Made by a program: the position numbers and the translations under genes | Part shown: positions 1 to 9,318 of the stretch, piece after piece | Layout of the letters: each line of letters starts with the position of its first letter | Numbering within the stretch: the first letter of the stretch is position 1 | Notes under the pieces: generated by a model | Told to the model about the DNA's origin: nothing | Databases searched by the model: none | The model's input: only the letters and a program-made list of their open reading frames with translations | Source of the DNA: Arthrobacter sp. 24S4-2 | Lineage (GTDB): Bacteria; Actinomycetota; Actinomycetes; Actinomycetales; Micrococcaceae | Reading direction: 5' to 3' | Length of the DNA: 64,000 nucleotides | Assembly (NCBI RefSeq): GCF_005280255.1 | Contig: NZ_CP040018.1 | Coordinates: 3,534,001 to 3,598,000 of the forward strand

Positions 1-663
1 CACAACCCCACCGGAGCGGTGTTTCCCCGCGCAGTGCTTCAGCGCGTCGTCGACCTTGCCGCCAGGCACGACGCCGTGATCATCACCGATGAGGTCTATG
101 AGCACCTGACGTTCGGCGAACCGCACATTCCCGTCGCCACCCTGCCCGGCGCCGCCGGCCGGACCGTCACCATTTCCTCCGCAGGCAAGACGTTCTCCTT
201 CACGGGCTGGAAGATCGGCTGGCTGAGCGGACCCGAACACCTCGTCGCCGCCATCCGGACGGTAAAGCAGTTCCTGAGCTACAGCTCCGGCACGCCGTTC
301 CAGTCGGCCATCGCCGTGGGGCTGGCCCTTCCCGACGAGTTCTACACGGGCATATCCGAAACGCTCAAACGCAAGCGCGACATCCTTAGCGACGGGCTAC
401 GCGCAGCCGGCCTGGACGTCTTTACGCCGCAGGGAACCTACTTCGTGAATGTGGACACGGCTCCGCTGGGGATCTCTGATTCGGTCGACCTGGCGAGGAG
501 GCTTCCGGAACTGGTGGGCGTTGCCGCCATCCCCGTCCCGGTCTTCTGCCATGCCGAGGGCGCGGAACGGACCCGCAGCCTGCTGCGCTTTGCCTTCTGC
601 AAGAAGACCGAAGTCCTTGAAGAGGCGGCCGCCAGGCTCGCGACGCTCCGCGACAGGCTCTGA
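1..663 (+). CDS. Class I/II PLP-dependent aminotransferase, C-terminal part (truncated by window start)
   Basis: The open frame runs in from the first base; the first residues read HNPTG, the conserved fold-type I aminotransferase motif, so the N-terminal half lies outside. Visible marks are ITDEVYEHL (Asp and Tyr that contact PLP), SSAGKTFSFTGWK (the Lys that forms the Schiff base) and, near the end, LLRFAFCKK (the Arg that binds the substrate carboxylate). The last motif resembles kynurenine/glutamine transaminase-like enzymes and the succinyl-diaminopimelate aminotransferase DapC group of actinobacteria; the substrate cannot be fixed from this fragment. The next gene starts 2 bases after the stop, so the two are probably cotranscribed. 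Confidence 0.9.
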   Translation, partial: HNPTGAVFPRAVLQRVVDLAARHDAVIITDEVYEHLTFGEPHIPVATLPGAAGRTVTISSAGKTFSFTGWKIGWLSGPEHLVAAIRTVKQFLSYSSGTPFQSAIAVGLALPDEFYTGISETLKRKRDILSDGLRAAGLDVFTPQGTYFVNVDTAPLGISDSVDLARRLPELVGVAAIPVPVFCHAEGAERTRSLLRFAFCKKTEVLEEAAARLATLRDRL

Positions 664-665
664 AA

Positions 666-1451
666 ATGGCAGAACGGCCGGGAGCAGCGTCCCGCTTTCT
701 CCGGACCACGGGCCAGCACGCGGCCATCGAGCCGGATGCCTTTACTGAGGGGGCCTACGTGCTCAGCATCGGCGGCGCAGAGCAGTCCCACGTGAACCTC
801 GCGGAGCCGGGCGAAATATTCTACGAGTACCTCCGCCGGATCGGGCACGTCGTGGACTTGGCAGCCCCTGCGGGCGAGCCCATCAGCGCCCTGCATCTTG
901 GCGCCGGTGCCCTGACGCTGGCACGCTACATCCAGGCCACCCGCCCGGGATCCGTGCAGTACGCGGTGGAGCTGGAGCGCGAACTGCTGGACTTTGTGCT
1001 CCAGCAGCTTCCGATGCCGGCCGGGACCGAACTGCATACCGTGATCGGCGACGCCCGGGACGCGCTGTCGGAGCTACCCGGGGATCTCCGTTTCGACGTC
1101 GTAATCCTGGATATCTTCTCCGGGCCGGAGGCGCCGGAACACATCGCCTGTGCCGCCTTCTACACCGAAGCCGCGGCCAGGCTGACGCCGCGCGGAGTTT
1201 TGGTCGTCAATGTCGGGGACGAACCCGGACTGACGCTGGTACGGAGCCAGGTGGCCGCCTTGAGGCAGGCCATGGACGGGGTGGCCGCGTTTGCCGAGTC
1301 CGGGATGTTCGCAGGCCGCTATCCAGGCAACATCATCCTGACCGGTACGCAGGGAGCATGGCCCGCCGGCTGGACGGATGCCCTGACGGCACGCGGGCCC
1401 CACCCGGCCACGGTACTCGCGGGAGTGGACCTCGACGCGCTCTCGGATTAG
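666..1451 (+). CDS. Spermidine synthase-like methyltransferase-fold protein
   Basis: A 261-residue soluble protein with a Rossmann methyltransferase fold: LHLGAGALTLARYI is the nucleotide-binding glycine loop, VELERELLDF the acidic strand end, and VILDIFSGPEAP the segment that in SpeE holds the active-site acid. It lacks the membrane domain seen in fused MFS/spermidine synthase proteins. Many actinobacterial members of this family have no proven polyamine activity, so a true aminopropyltransferase function is not claimed. It begins 2 bases after the upstream aminotransferase and ends facing rsmD, which is convergent. Confidence 0.75.
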   Translation: MAERPGAASRFLRTTGQHAAIEPDAFTEGAYVLSIGGAEQSHVNLAEPGEIFYEYLRRIGHVVDLAAPAGEPISALHLGAGALTLARYIQATRPGSVQYAVELERELLDFVLQQLPMPAGTELHTVIGDARDALSELPGDLRFDVVILDIFSGPEAPEHIACAAFYTEAAARLTPRGVLVVNVGDEPGLTLVRSQVAALRQAMDGVAAFAESGMFAGRYPGNIILTGTQGAWPAGWTDALTARGPHPATVLAGVDLDALSD

Positions 1452-1515
1452 ACGGGCAAGCACCCCGGCGGTGCGAGTGTGATCCTGCGGTGGTGTGAAC
1501 CTGCGGTGCCGGCGG

Positions 1516-2091
1516 TCAGGCGCCGCCCACGGGTTCGGCAAACCACAGCTTGGTCTCGCCGTATTTCTTCTCGGCGAACCGTTCCAGCGACGCCGGCCAC
1601 GACGGCTCCGGGCTGCGGGAGGAGCGCTCCACCACCACCACGGCACCCTCCGCCAGGTAGGGCGACAGCTCTTCCAGCACCGCACCCATGGCGGCCTCGT
1701 CCAGTGGATACGGCGGATCCAGGAACACGAGGTCCCACAGCGTGCCTTGCACTGTCCGCTCCAGGAATGACTCCACCCGGGAACGGTGCACGGACACGGC
1801 CTTGCGGCCGATGGTCCCGTTGACAAGATCCGCGTTGCGCTGGCACACCTCGCTGGCCTTGCCGTCGAACTCCACCAGGTCGACCGTTTCCGCCCCGCGG
1901 CTGGCGCTCTCCACCCCCAATGAACCGGAACCGGCATAGAGGTCGAGAACGCGGACACCCGCCACCACGTTGAAGGCATCAAGCCTCGAGAAGAGGGCTT
2001 CCTTGACGCGGTCGGTGGTGGGACGGGTCATGGTGCCGGGCACACTGACCAACGGAACTCCGCCCGCGGCTCCGGCAATGATGCGGCTCAC
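1516..2091 (-). CDS. rsmD: 16S rRNA (guanine(966)-N(2))-methyltransferase RsmD
   Basis: SAM-dependent methyltransferase that modifies G966 of 16S rRNA in the small subunit. The protein shows the family opening SRIIAGAAGG, the TRPTTDRVKEALF segment, the SAM loop LDLYAGSGSLGVE and the catalytic (D/N)PPY motif as FLDPPYP. I chose the GTG at 2091, which gives 191 residues and starts at the conserved SRIIAG; the frame stays open to an ATG at 2127, four bases past the recG stop, which would add 12 unconserved residues. It follows recG directly on the same strand and is probably translated from the same transcript. Confidence 0.92.
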   Translation of the reverse strand: MSRIIAGAAGGVPLVSVPGTMTRPTTDRVKEALFSRLDAFNVVAGVRVLDLYAGSGSLGVESASRGAETVDLVEFDGKASEVCQRNADLVNGTIGRKAVSVHRSRVESFLERTVQGTLWDLVFLDPPYPLDEAAMGAVLEELSPYLAEGAVVVVERSSRSPEPSWPASLERFAEKKYGETKLWFAEPVGGA

Positions 2092-2130
2092 GCCGGGTCC
2101 GTCCCGGTGCGTCCAGCCACGTTCCATGTC

Positions 2131-4401
2131 CTAGCCACGCTCAAGGAATGCCTCCTTTTCAGGGTTCAAGTACTCTTCGATTGCCTCCGCGAGGGCGGCA
2201 TGGTCCGTCAGGCCAGGGTCCTGCGCAACGATCCCCTGCGCGTCCTGGCGTGCCGTGGCAATGACGTCCTCGTGCTCCAGCACGCGCAGCAGTTTGAGCG
2301 TAGACCGTCCACCGGACTGCGACGCCCCCAGGATGTCACCCTCCCGCCGCAGCTTCAGGTCCTCCTGCGACAACTCAAAACCGTCGGTGGTGGCCGCCAC
2401 TGCATCCAACCGGCGGCGGCTGGGGTGGCCGGGTTCCAGCGTAGTGACCAGGAGGCAGGTCCCGGGCAGGCCGCCTCGGCCCACCCGTCCGCGGAGCTGG
2501 TGAAGCTGGGAGATACCGAACCTGTCCGCATCCAGAATCACCATCAGCGTGGCGTTATGCACGTCAACGCCCACTTCGATCACGGTGGTGGAGACCAGCA
2601 GCTTGGTCTCATTCGCGGTGAAGGAGGCCATGGTGCCTGACTTCAGGACGGGATCCTGCCTGCCGTGCAGGGGCGCCAGGGTGACGCCGGCCAGGGCCGG
2701 CTCGTCCTTAAGGTGCTCGACGACGGCCGTAACGGATGCCAGTTCACGTGCCGGGCCGTCCCCCTCAAGTTCGGCAGAGGACGGTTCCGCTTCCCCCGGA
2801 CTGAAGTCGCCGTCGTCGTCCTCGCCGATCTTGGGACAAACCACATAAACCTGGTGGCCGGCGTCGATCTCCTCCCGCGAACGGGACCAGATGCGGCCGG
2901 CCCAGCCGGGATTTTCGGCCAGTCCCACGACGTGGGTGGAAATGGGGGCGCGGCCAGCGGGCAGCTCGTCCAGCACCGACGTTTCGAGATCGCCGAAGAC
3001 CGTCATGGCCACCGTGCGCGGTATCGGGGTGGCGGTCATGACCAGCAGGTGCGGCGGTTTGCTGGCTTTTGCCCGCAGGGCGTCGCGCTGCTCCACTCCG
3101 AAACGGTGCTGTTCATCCACCACGATGAGTCCGAGGTCGTAGAAGGAGACGTTGTCGCTGAGCAGGGCATGCGTCCCGATGACGATTCCGGCAGTGCCGG
3201 AGGCCGCGTCCAGCATGGCCTGCTTACGGGCGGCCGTCGGCATGGACCCGGTCAGCAGTGTGACCTGCACGGAGTCCGGGCCCAATCCGCCCAGGAGTCC
3301 GTCGCGAGACAGCGGACCGAGCGTCCGGCGGATGGATTCAAAATGCTGGGCCGCCAGGACCTCGGTGGGCGCCAGCAGGGCGGCCTGTCCCCCGGCATCC
3401 ACCACCTGGAGCATTGCGCGCAGGGCAACGATGGTCTTGCCCGAACCCACCTCGCCCTGGAGGAGCCGGTTCATGGGGCTGTCCTGCGACAGTTCCTCCC
3501 CTAGCGTCTTCCCGACGGCGGACTGGCCGGCCGTGAGCGTAAACGGCAGCTGGCGGTCGAACGCTGTCAGGATTCCGTCTGTAACCGGCCGGCGCGCCGT
3601 GGCCTCCTCGGCGGCCAGCTGCGCCCGGCGCCGTGCAAGGGCGGCCTGCAGCACGAGGGCCTCCTGGTAGCGGAAGCGGTCCCTGGCGCGCTGCCAGTCC
3701 GCCGGCACCTGCGGCGTGTGGATCAGCCGGTAGGCCTCGGCTGCCGGCAGGAATTTCTCCCGGGCCGAGATCTCCGGCGGAAGCGGATCAGCCAGGGCAT
3801 CCAGGTCCACGGTCTCCAGAAGAGTGGAAATCACCTTCTGGATGGACCAGCTGGTGAGCTTGGCCGTTGCCGGGTAGACCGGAATGGGCATGGCGGCGAG
3901 CTTTTCCGGATCCATGCCCGGAGTGTCCGGGTCCTCATCGAGCAGCAGGAAGTCAGGGTTGGTGAGGCTCAGGCTGCCGCCGTACCGGGTGACTTTGCCT
4001 GAGAACATGGCCCGCCGGCCCGGGAGCAGTTCCGCTTTGGCACGGTAGCCGTTGAAAAAGCTCACCTTCAGCGTGCCGGGCACTCCCGTCCCCGGCGGCC
4101 GGGCGGCGTTCCCGGTGTTGCTGTGGTTCGTCGCGGAGTCGTCAGTAATCACGACGTCGGTGAGCGTGCCGCGGCGCGCCCGCATGGCGCGGGTGCTGTT
4201 GGACAGGACCCGGGCGATCAGGGTGACTTCCTCGTCCAGCGGGACGTCACTGATGGGCGTCAGTTCGCCGCGGTTCAGGTAGCGACGCGGAAAGTAGTTC
4301 AGCAGTCCGCCGACGGTGCCGATGCCCAGGTGCTTCTCAATGACGGCCGCGGACCGTTTGCCGATGCGCCGTTCCAGGCCCAGTTCCAGCTCAGCGTTCA
4401 T
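2131..4401 (-). CDS. recG: ATP-dependent DNA helicase RecG
   Basis: Branch-migrating helicase that reverses stalled replication forks and processes Holliday junctions. The 756-residue protein has the N-terminal wedge/OB region, then Walker A GEVGSGKT at residues 316-323, the DEQH box (VVDEQHRFGVEQR), the MTATPIPRT motif and the C-terminal QLRGRVGRG motif VI. Length is a little above the usual 690-740 because of small linkers such as the Asn/Gly-rich stretch near residue 95 and an acidic insert (GEDDDGDFSPGE). Its start overlaps the end of the DAK2-domain gene by 11 bases, a sign of translational coupling. Confidence 0.97.
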   Translation of the reverse strand: MNAELELGLERRIGKRSAAVIEKHLGIGTVGGLLNYFPRRYLNRGELTPISDVPLDEEVTLIARVLSNSTRAMRARRGTLTDVVITDDSATNHSNTGNAARPPGTGVPGTLKVSFFNGYRAKAELLPGRRAMFSGKVTRYGGSLSLTNPDFLLLDEDPDTPGMDPEKLAAMPIPVYPATAKLTSWSIQKVISTLLETVDLDALADPLPPEISAREKFLPAAEAYRLIHTPQVPADWQRARDRFRYQEALVLQAALARRRAQLAAEEATARRPVTDGILTAFDRQLPFTLTAGQSAVGKTLGEELSQDSPMNRLLQGEVGSGKTIVALRAMLQVVDAGGQAALLAPTEVLAAQHFESIRRTLGPLSRDGLLGGLGPDSVQVTLLTGSMPTAARKQAMLDAASGTAGIVIGTHALLSDNVSFYDLGLIVVDEQHRFGVEQRDALRAKASKPPHLLVMTATPIPRTVAMTVFGDLETSVLDELPAGRAPISTHVVGLAENPGWAGRIWSRSREEIDAGHQVYVVCPKIGEDDDGDFSPGEAEPSSAELEGDGPARELASVTAVVEHLKDEPALAGVTLAPLHGRQDPVLKSGTMASFTANETKLLVSTTVIEVGVDVHNATLMVILDADRFGISQLHQLRGRVGRGGLPGTCLLVTTLEPGHPSRRRLDAVAATTDGFELSQEDLKLRREGDILGASQSGGRSTLKLLRVLEHEDVIATARQDAQGIVAQDPGLTDHAALAEAIEEYLNPEKEAFLERG

Positions 4402-5437
4402 ATCCGTTGGGGTCCCGTGGCAGGGCGAGCTGGCTGACCGAAATTTCCGTGGGCTCCCCGAGGGAGCCGATCAGGGCGACCGCAGGTTCGGGGGCGGGAA
4501 CATGGACATGCACGCGCCAGCGGTACTTTCCGTCCGGGTCCGCCGCACTGCCCACCTGGCTCATGATGACCGAATCGCCCATTTCATCCAGCCGCTGCCG
4601 CAGGGTGGCCGCGTCAAGCGGCGACAGGCTGATGGTGCACATGACTTCCACGCCGTCGTCGTCGGGCATATCTGTGTGGATGTGCGGATCCTGGACGTCG
4701 TAGCCGTGCAGGCCATCGAGCAACTCGCTTTGCAGTTCTTCACCCAGCACGGCTGAGCGGAGGCAGTCCAGGATAAGGAGCATCCCCACACCGCCGGCAT
4801 CAACAACGTGGGCCGCGTGCAGGGCGTCAAGCTGGTCCTCGGTGCGGATGACAGCCTCAAGGGCGGCCGCCACCGCCGCATCCAGGGCAAGGCCGAGGGC
4901 ATGGTTGCTGTCATCGCCGCTCTGGTCCGCGTCCACGGCTGCGGCCGCCCTGGCCGCAGCCTCCATAACTGAGAGCATGGTGCCCGGAACGGGATCGCTC
5001 AAAGCCGACCAGGCACGGATCTGGGCACGGTTCAACGCAGCCGCCAGCAACGGGGAGCTCAGGCGGGTGTGCCCTGCCAACGGCTCCGCGGCGGCACACA
5101 GGAACACCGCGAACAACGTTCCCGAGTTGCCGCGCGCCTGTTCCATGGCCGCCTGGCCGGCACGTGCCAGCACTGCCCCGACGTCCGGCTGCGGTGTCCC
5201 GGCGTGGTGCTGCGCTTCGGGATGGTGCGGAGTTTCGGGCTGGTGCTGCGTTGGGGGGTGAGCCAGTGCCTGCGCAGCGGCGCGGACTGTCAGGTACAGG
5301 TTGGTACCGGTATCGCCGTCGGCCACCGGGAAGATGTTGATGGCGTTGAGGCGGTCGCTGTGGTTTCCCAGCGCTGTTTCGGCTTTGCCCAACCACCGCT
5401 TCATCGCTTGCGCGTTGGCGGCAATCTTAGTCTGCAA
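4391..5437 (-). CDS. DAK2 (dihydroxyacetone kinase L-like) domain protein
   Basis: The 348-residue protein carries the DhaL/DAK2 signature INIFPVADGDTGTNLYLT near residues 34-51, whose Asp residues bind Mg-ATP, and a later GNSGTLFAVFLC motif. In FakA proteins this domain phosphorylates fatty acids held by FakB, and here the length is shorter than full FakA (about 550), so only the kinase domain and a short C-terminal part are present. A His/Gln/Pro-rich insert near residues 80-100 separates conserved blocks. It overlaps both thiL (11 bases) and recG (11 bases), a compact unit common in actinobacteria. The substrate is not known from sequence. Confidence 0.85.
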   Translation of the reverse strand: MQTKIAANAQAMKRWLGKAETALGNHSDRLNAINIFPVADGDTGTNLYLTVRAAAQALAHPPTQHQPETPHHPEAQHHAGTPQPDVGAVLARAGQAAMEQARGNSGTLFAVFLCAAAEPLAGHTRLSSPLLAAALNRAQIRAWSALSDPVPGTMLSVMEAAARAAAAVDADQSGDDSNHALGLALDAAVAAALEAVIRTEDQLDALHAAHVVDAGGVGMLLILDCLRSAVLGEELQSELLDGLHGYDVQDPHIHTDMPDDDGVEVMCTISLSPLDAATLRQRLDEMGDSVIMSQVGSAADPDGKYRWRVHVHVPAPEPAVALIGSLGEPTEISVSQLALPRDPNGYER

Positions 5438-6452
5438 AGTGATCCCATCCCACAGTGTCCGCGGGCCGGCCCGCTATCTTGACGCCAGTGCTTTCCGTTG
5501 GTGCAAGGGCCTCTACTGAGCCTATCGCAGCGAAACCCGGAGGCAGCTGTACGTCCGGGGGGAATGTGGCGAGAAGTCCATGATCCTCCCCGCCGCCGAG
5601 CACCCAGGCCATGGGGTCCCCGTCCACTGCGTCTGCGGCGGCGGCCAAAGGCTCCGTGAGTTGCTTAAGCGCAGCGGGATCCAGGTTCAGCACCACGTGG
5701 CTGGCGGCGGCAAGGCGGCCGCCGTCGCGGATCAGTCCATCGGAGATGTCCATCATGGCCGAAGCGCCGGCGTCGAGCGCGGATGGCCCGGCCGCCAGGG
5801 GTGGAACTGGCCTGCATTGGAGGTCCATAATGGCACGCTGTTCCGGGGTCAGGAGGCCGACGCCCTGGCCGGATTCGAGCAGGGCAAGGCCGGCCGCCGC
5901 ATAACCAACTGTTCCGGCCAGCGCCACGGTGTGGCCGGGGCGGGCGCCCGAGCGCAGCACGGGCTGCCTTCCGTCCAGGGTCCCCAGGACGGCCACGGTT
6001 ACCGCGAGTTCACGTCCGCGGCCCAGGTCCCCGCCGGCCACGGAACATCCGGAGGCGCCAAGATCGCGAATGGCATGGGACAGCCCGTCCGCAAGATCCT
6101 CCACCCAGGAAACCGGCGTGTCCGGCGGCAGGGTGAGACTGACCACCATGGACGTGGACCGCGCGCCCATGGCGTTGATGTCGCTGAGGTTCTGGGCCGC
6201 AGCCTTCCAGCCGACGTCGAAGCCCGTTGTCCGGTACCCGTTGTTCCATTCCAGCCGGAAGTCCTGGTCCTGGACCTGGGTGTCGATACTGACCACCGTC
6301 CGGCCGTCCGGTGCCGCCACGATGGCGGCGTCATCCCCCGGTCCCAGCAGCAGCGCCGTGCCGTCCTGGGGGCCGTTATTCAGGCGCGGGAAGATCCTGG
6401 CAAGGAGCTCGGATTCGGAGAGTCCGGCGACGGTGAGGTGAGATTCAGGCAC
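5427..6452 (-). CDS. thiL: Thiamine-monophosphate kinase ThiL
   Basis: Phosphorylates thiamine monophosphate to the active cofactor thiamine diphosphate using ATP. The 341-residue protein belongs to the PurM-like fold: LLGPGDDAAIVAAPDG is the GDDAA metal/ATP motif, followed by VVSIDTQVQDQDF, the DVGWKAAAQNLSDINAMGA helix and the GASGCSVAGGDL and MMDISDGLIRDGGRLA motifs. Length is normal for the family. The gene is head of the thiL-DAK2-recG-rsmD run and is divergent from the DUF3515 lipoprotein gene, with 126 bases between their starts that should hold both promoters. Confidence 0.96.
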   Translation of the reverse strand: MPESHLTVAGLSESELLARIFPRLNNGPQDGTALLLGPGDDAAIVAAPDGRTVVSIDTQVQDQDFRLEWNNGYRTTGFDVGWKAAAQNLSDINAMGARSTSMVVSLTLPPDTPVSWVEDLADGLSHAIRDLGASGCSVAGGDLGRGRELAVTVAVLGTLDGRQPVLRSGARPGHTVALAGTVGYAAAGLALLESGQGVGLLTPEQRAIMDLQCRPVPPLAAGPSALDAGASAMMDISDGLIRDGGRLAAASHVVLNLDPAALKQLTEPLAAAADAVDGDPMAWVLGGGEDHGLLATFPPDVQLPPGFAAIGSVEALAPTESTGVKIAGRPADTVGWDHFAD

Positions 6453-6578
6453 AGCACTACGCTACCGGCAGGGAACGACATCCGTACGCAGAGACCTCGC
6501 GAAGCCCGTCCCTGGGAGAAGGCACCTGCAGGGAAATCACCGTCCGGCCGGACGCTCCGGCCGGGATAGGCTTAAACG

Positions 6579-7082
6579 ATGCACCTGCTCCGCACCCCGG
6601 TTTCCATCCATTCGCTTCGCCTGCCGGCAACGGCAGCAGCCGTGGTGCTCGCCCTCAGTGCCTGCGCCCCGGTGGTGGACGTCGCACCGGCGAAGGATGC
6701 GGCGAACCCGGCGTGCGCGCCCATGATGGTTGCCCTTCCGGACACCATGGGTGATGCCGGGCTGCGGAAGACCAATAGCCAGGCCACCGCCGCCTGGGGC
6801 GATCCGTCAAAGGTGATCCTGCGCTGCGGGGTCAACGTTCCCGGCCCCACCACCGACCGCTGTGTCAGCGTCAACGGCATCGACTGGGTCATCAAGGAAG
6901 GCGACCCCGTCTGGACGCTGACCACCTTCGGCCGTGAACCGGCCACGGAAATCCTCATGGACCCGGACCAGATCAGTTCCGCGACCGTACTCGCTGAACT
7001 CTCCGCCGCTGCCGGCAAGATCAAGGCCACCAGGAACTGCGTGGGCCAGGAAGAGCTGCAGAACCTGCCCACCGGTCAGTAG
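6579..7082 (+). CDS. DUF3515 family lipoprotein
   Basis: A 167-residue protein with an N-terminal hydrophobic segment ending in the lipobox-like LALSACAP (Cys at about residue 29), so it is probably lipid-anchored on the outer face of the membrane. The rest (WGDPSKVILRCGV, DWVIKEGDPVWTLTTFGREPA) fits the actinobacterial DUF3515 family, which is typically found between thiL and ddl as here. Function is unknown. Four cysteines besides the lipobox one could form disulfides outside the cell. It is convergent with ddl, 32 bases away. Confidence 0.85.
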   Translation: MHLLRTPVSIHSLRLPATAAAVVLALSACAPVVDVAPAKDAANPACAPMMVALPDTMGDAGLRKTNSQATAAWGDPSKVILRCGVNVPGPTTDRCVSVNGIDWVIKEGDPVWTLTTFGREPATEILMDPDQISSATVLAELSAAAGKIKATRNCVGQEELQNLPTGQ

Positions 7083-7114
7083 CGGGAGCATCAGTAGCGG
7101 AGCGGCAATAACAG

Positions 7115-8263
7115 CTAGCGCAGCCCGGTCTTGCGGTTCAGCGCGAGGTAGATCAGCTCGTCGATGAGTTCGGCGTAGCCCAGGCCGGAGGCGGCCCACA
7201 TCTGCGGATACATGCTCTTCGGCGTGAAACCGGGCATGGTGTTGATCTCGTTGATGATCAGGTCGCCGTCGGGCGTGTAGAAGAAGTCAACCCGGCTAAG
7301 CCCTTCAGCGCCCACGGCGTCGAACGCGGCTGCGGCCAGCTCGCGGACCCGGGCGATGGCTTCCTCCGGGAGGTCGGCGGGGCAGCTCAGCGACGCGGCG
7401 TCGTCTTCAACGTACTTGGCGTTAAAGTCGTAGAACTCATGTTCCCCCGGCGCCACGGCGATCTCGCCCGGCATGGACGTCCGGGGGGCATCAGTGCCCC
7501 GGCCTTCCAGGACGGCGCACTCGATTTCACGGCCCACGATTCCGGCCTCGATCACGAGTTTGAGGTCGTGTTCGCGGGCGGCTTCGATGGCGGCGTCCAG
7601 GCCGTCCAGCGAGTCCACCTTGGAAATTCCCATGGAGGATCCAGCCCGGGCCGGCTTGACGAACACGGGGTATCCCAGCAGGTCAACGCGTTTGCGGACG
7701 GATTCGGGGTCCGTGCTCCACTGCCGGTCCGTCACGGCGATGTAGGGACCCACGTGCAGTCCGGCGGCCTCGAAAACCACCTTCATGTAGTGCTTGTCCA
7801 TGCCGACGGCCGACGCGAGGACACCCGCGCCGACGTAGCGGGTGTCCGAGAGTTCGAGTAGCCCCTGGATGGTGCCGTCCTCGCCGAACGGTCCATGGAG
7901 CAGCGGGAAGACAACGTCCACGGAGCCGAGTTCCTGCGGGACTTCGTTCGGGGAGGCGACGATTAGCTGGTGTTCGCCGCCGATTTCGGCGAGCGTGACT
8001 GTCTGGGCCGACGGCGCAACCTCGGGAAGTGCAGAAGCGGACAAGGACCACTGCCGGGTGTCCCCCGAGGCAAGGACCCATTGGCCGGTCTTCGCGATCC
8101 CGATGGCGATGACATCGTATTTGTCGTTGTCGATGGCACCCAGCACACCGGCGGCAGTCACGCAGCTGACCGCGTGTTCACTGGAGCGGCCGCCAAACAA
8201 TACGGCAACGCGGGGTTTGGCGTGACCGTGCCCGGGGTTCTTGTTCACAATTCCTTCAGACAC
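7115..8263 (-). CDS. ddl: D-alanine--D-alanine ligase
   Basis: Cytoplasmic ATP-grasp enzyme that makes the D-Ala-D-Ala dipeptide for peptidoglycan. The 382-residue protein shows LFGGRSSEHAVS at the N-terminus (substrate loop), PLLHGPFGEDGTIQGLLEL, the ATP-grasp lysine region GYPVFVKPARAGSSMGISKV and the C-terminal metal-binding INEINTMPGFT. Length fits the longer actinobacterial Ddl type. It sits 2 bases downstream of gpsA and in the same run as the acyltransferase and murA, grouping peptidoglycan and phospholipid precursor genes. Confidence 0.97.
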   Translation of the reverse strand: MSEGIVNKNPGHGHAKPRVAVLFGGRSSEHAVSCVTAAGVLGAIDNDKYDVIAIGIAKTGQWVLASGDTRQWSLSASALPEVAPSAQTVTLAEIGGEHQLIVASPNEVPQELGSVDVVFPLLHGPFGEDGTIQGLLELSDTRYVGAGVLASAVGMDKHYMKVVFEAAGLHVGPYIAVTDRQWSTDPESVRKRVDLLGYPVFVKPARAGSSMGISKVDSLDGLDAAIEAAREHDLKLVIEAGIVGREIECAVLEGRGTDAPRTSMPGEIAVAPGEHEFYDFNAKYVEDDAASLSCPADLPEEAIARVRELAAAAFDAVGAEGLSRVDFFYTPDGDLIINEINTMPGFTPKSMYPQMWAASGLGYAELIDELIYLALNRKTGLR

Positions 8264-8265
8264 AG

Positions 8266-9318
8266 TCAGTAATCGCCTTCGGATTTCAGGTCCCGGGACA
8301 GCAGCAGCGGTCCCAGTTCGTCAACGGACAGTTTTCCGGCCAGGACGGCCACCACCGCTGCGGTGATGGGCATCTCGACGCCGAGCTTCCCGGCAAGTTC
8401 GTGCACGGCCTGCCCGGATTTGATGCCTTCGGCCGTCTGGGTCATTTCCGCAGCCACCTGTTCAAGGGTCAGTCCCTGCCCCAGCAGGCGTCCGGCGGTG
8501 TGGTTTCGCGACAGCGGCGAGGAGCATGTGGCAACCAGGTCTCCAAGGCCTGCCAGGCCCGCCATGGTCTGGGCTTCCCCTCCAAGTGCGAGAGCAAGCC
8601 TGGACGTCTCGGCAAGCCCTCGCGTGATGACTGAGGCCTTGGTGTTGTCACCCATCCGTTTGCCTTCGCAGATGCCAACAGCAAGGGCAATAACATTCTT
8701 GACGATCCCGCCGATTTCCACACCGACGACGTCGGTGGTCGTGTACGGGCGGAAGTACGGCGCCGTGCAGCTGCGGGCGATCCAGGTGGCCACGTCAGCG
8801 TCCGAACAGGCGACCACAGAGGCGGTGGGTTCCTCGCGGGCAATTTCCATGGCCAGGTTCGGTCCGGACACCACCGCAACACGACCGGCTTTGATTCCCA
8901 GTTCCTCACAGATGACCTCGCTCATGCGGGCATCCGAGCTGAGCTCCAGTCCCTTCATGAGGGAGACAACCAGGGCATCGGGTGCGATCAGGTGCCGCCA
9001 CTCGCGAAGCTGCAGCCGCAGTGACTGGGCGGGCACGGCCAGAACCACCAGGTCGGCGCCGGACAGCACATCGGCGACCTCGGTGGACGCGGTGATGCTG
9101 GGCGGGAGGGCGATGTCGTTGAGGTACTGCCGGTTCCGGTGCTCGGTGTTGATCTGCTCAACTACTTCGCGCCGGCGTCCCCAGAGGCGGATACTTCGCT
9201 CAACGCCTGACGCCGTGGCGGCGTCCGCAAGTATTTTGGCAAAGGTGGTGCCCCACGAGCCGGCCCCCAGGACGGCGACCGACAAGGCCGAACCCGCCTC
9301 GGTCTGCTCCGGCGTCAC
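8266..9318 (-). CDS. gpsA: NAD(P)H-dependent glycerol-3-phosphate dehydrogenase
   Basis: Reduces dihydroxyacetone phosphate to sn-glycerol 3-phosphate, the backbone for phospholipids. The 350-residue protein has the Rossmann motif VLGAGSWGTTFAKIL, the LVVLAVPAQSLR strand, SLMKGLE, the SGPNLAMEIA motif and IGGIVKNVIALAVGI with the catalytic Lys. It overlaps the acyltransferase stop by 4 bases (ATGA type), and the acyltransferase is the next step in the same pathway, which supports translational coupling. Confidence 0.97.
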   Translation of the reverse strand: MTPEQTEAGSALSVAVLGAGSWGTTFAKILADAATASGVERSIRLWGRRREVVEQINTEHRNRQYLNDIALPPSITASTEVADVLSGADLVVLAVPAQSLRLQLREWRHLIAPDALVVSLMKGLELSSDARMSEVICEELGIKAGRVAVVSGPNLAMEIAREEPTASVVACSDADVATWIARSCTAPYFRPYTTTDVVGVEIGGIVKNVIALAVGICEGKRMGDNTKASVITRGLAETSRLALALGGEAQTMAGLAGLGDLVATCSSPLSRNHTAGRLLGQGLTLEQVAAEMTQTAEGIKSGQAVHELAGKLGVEMPITAAVVAVLAGKLSVDELGPLLLSRDLKSEGDY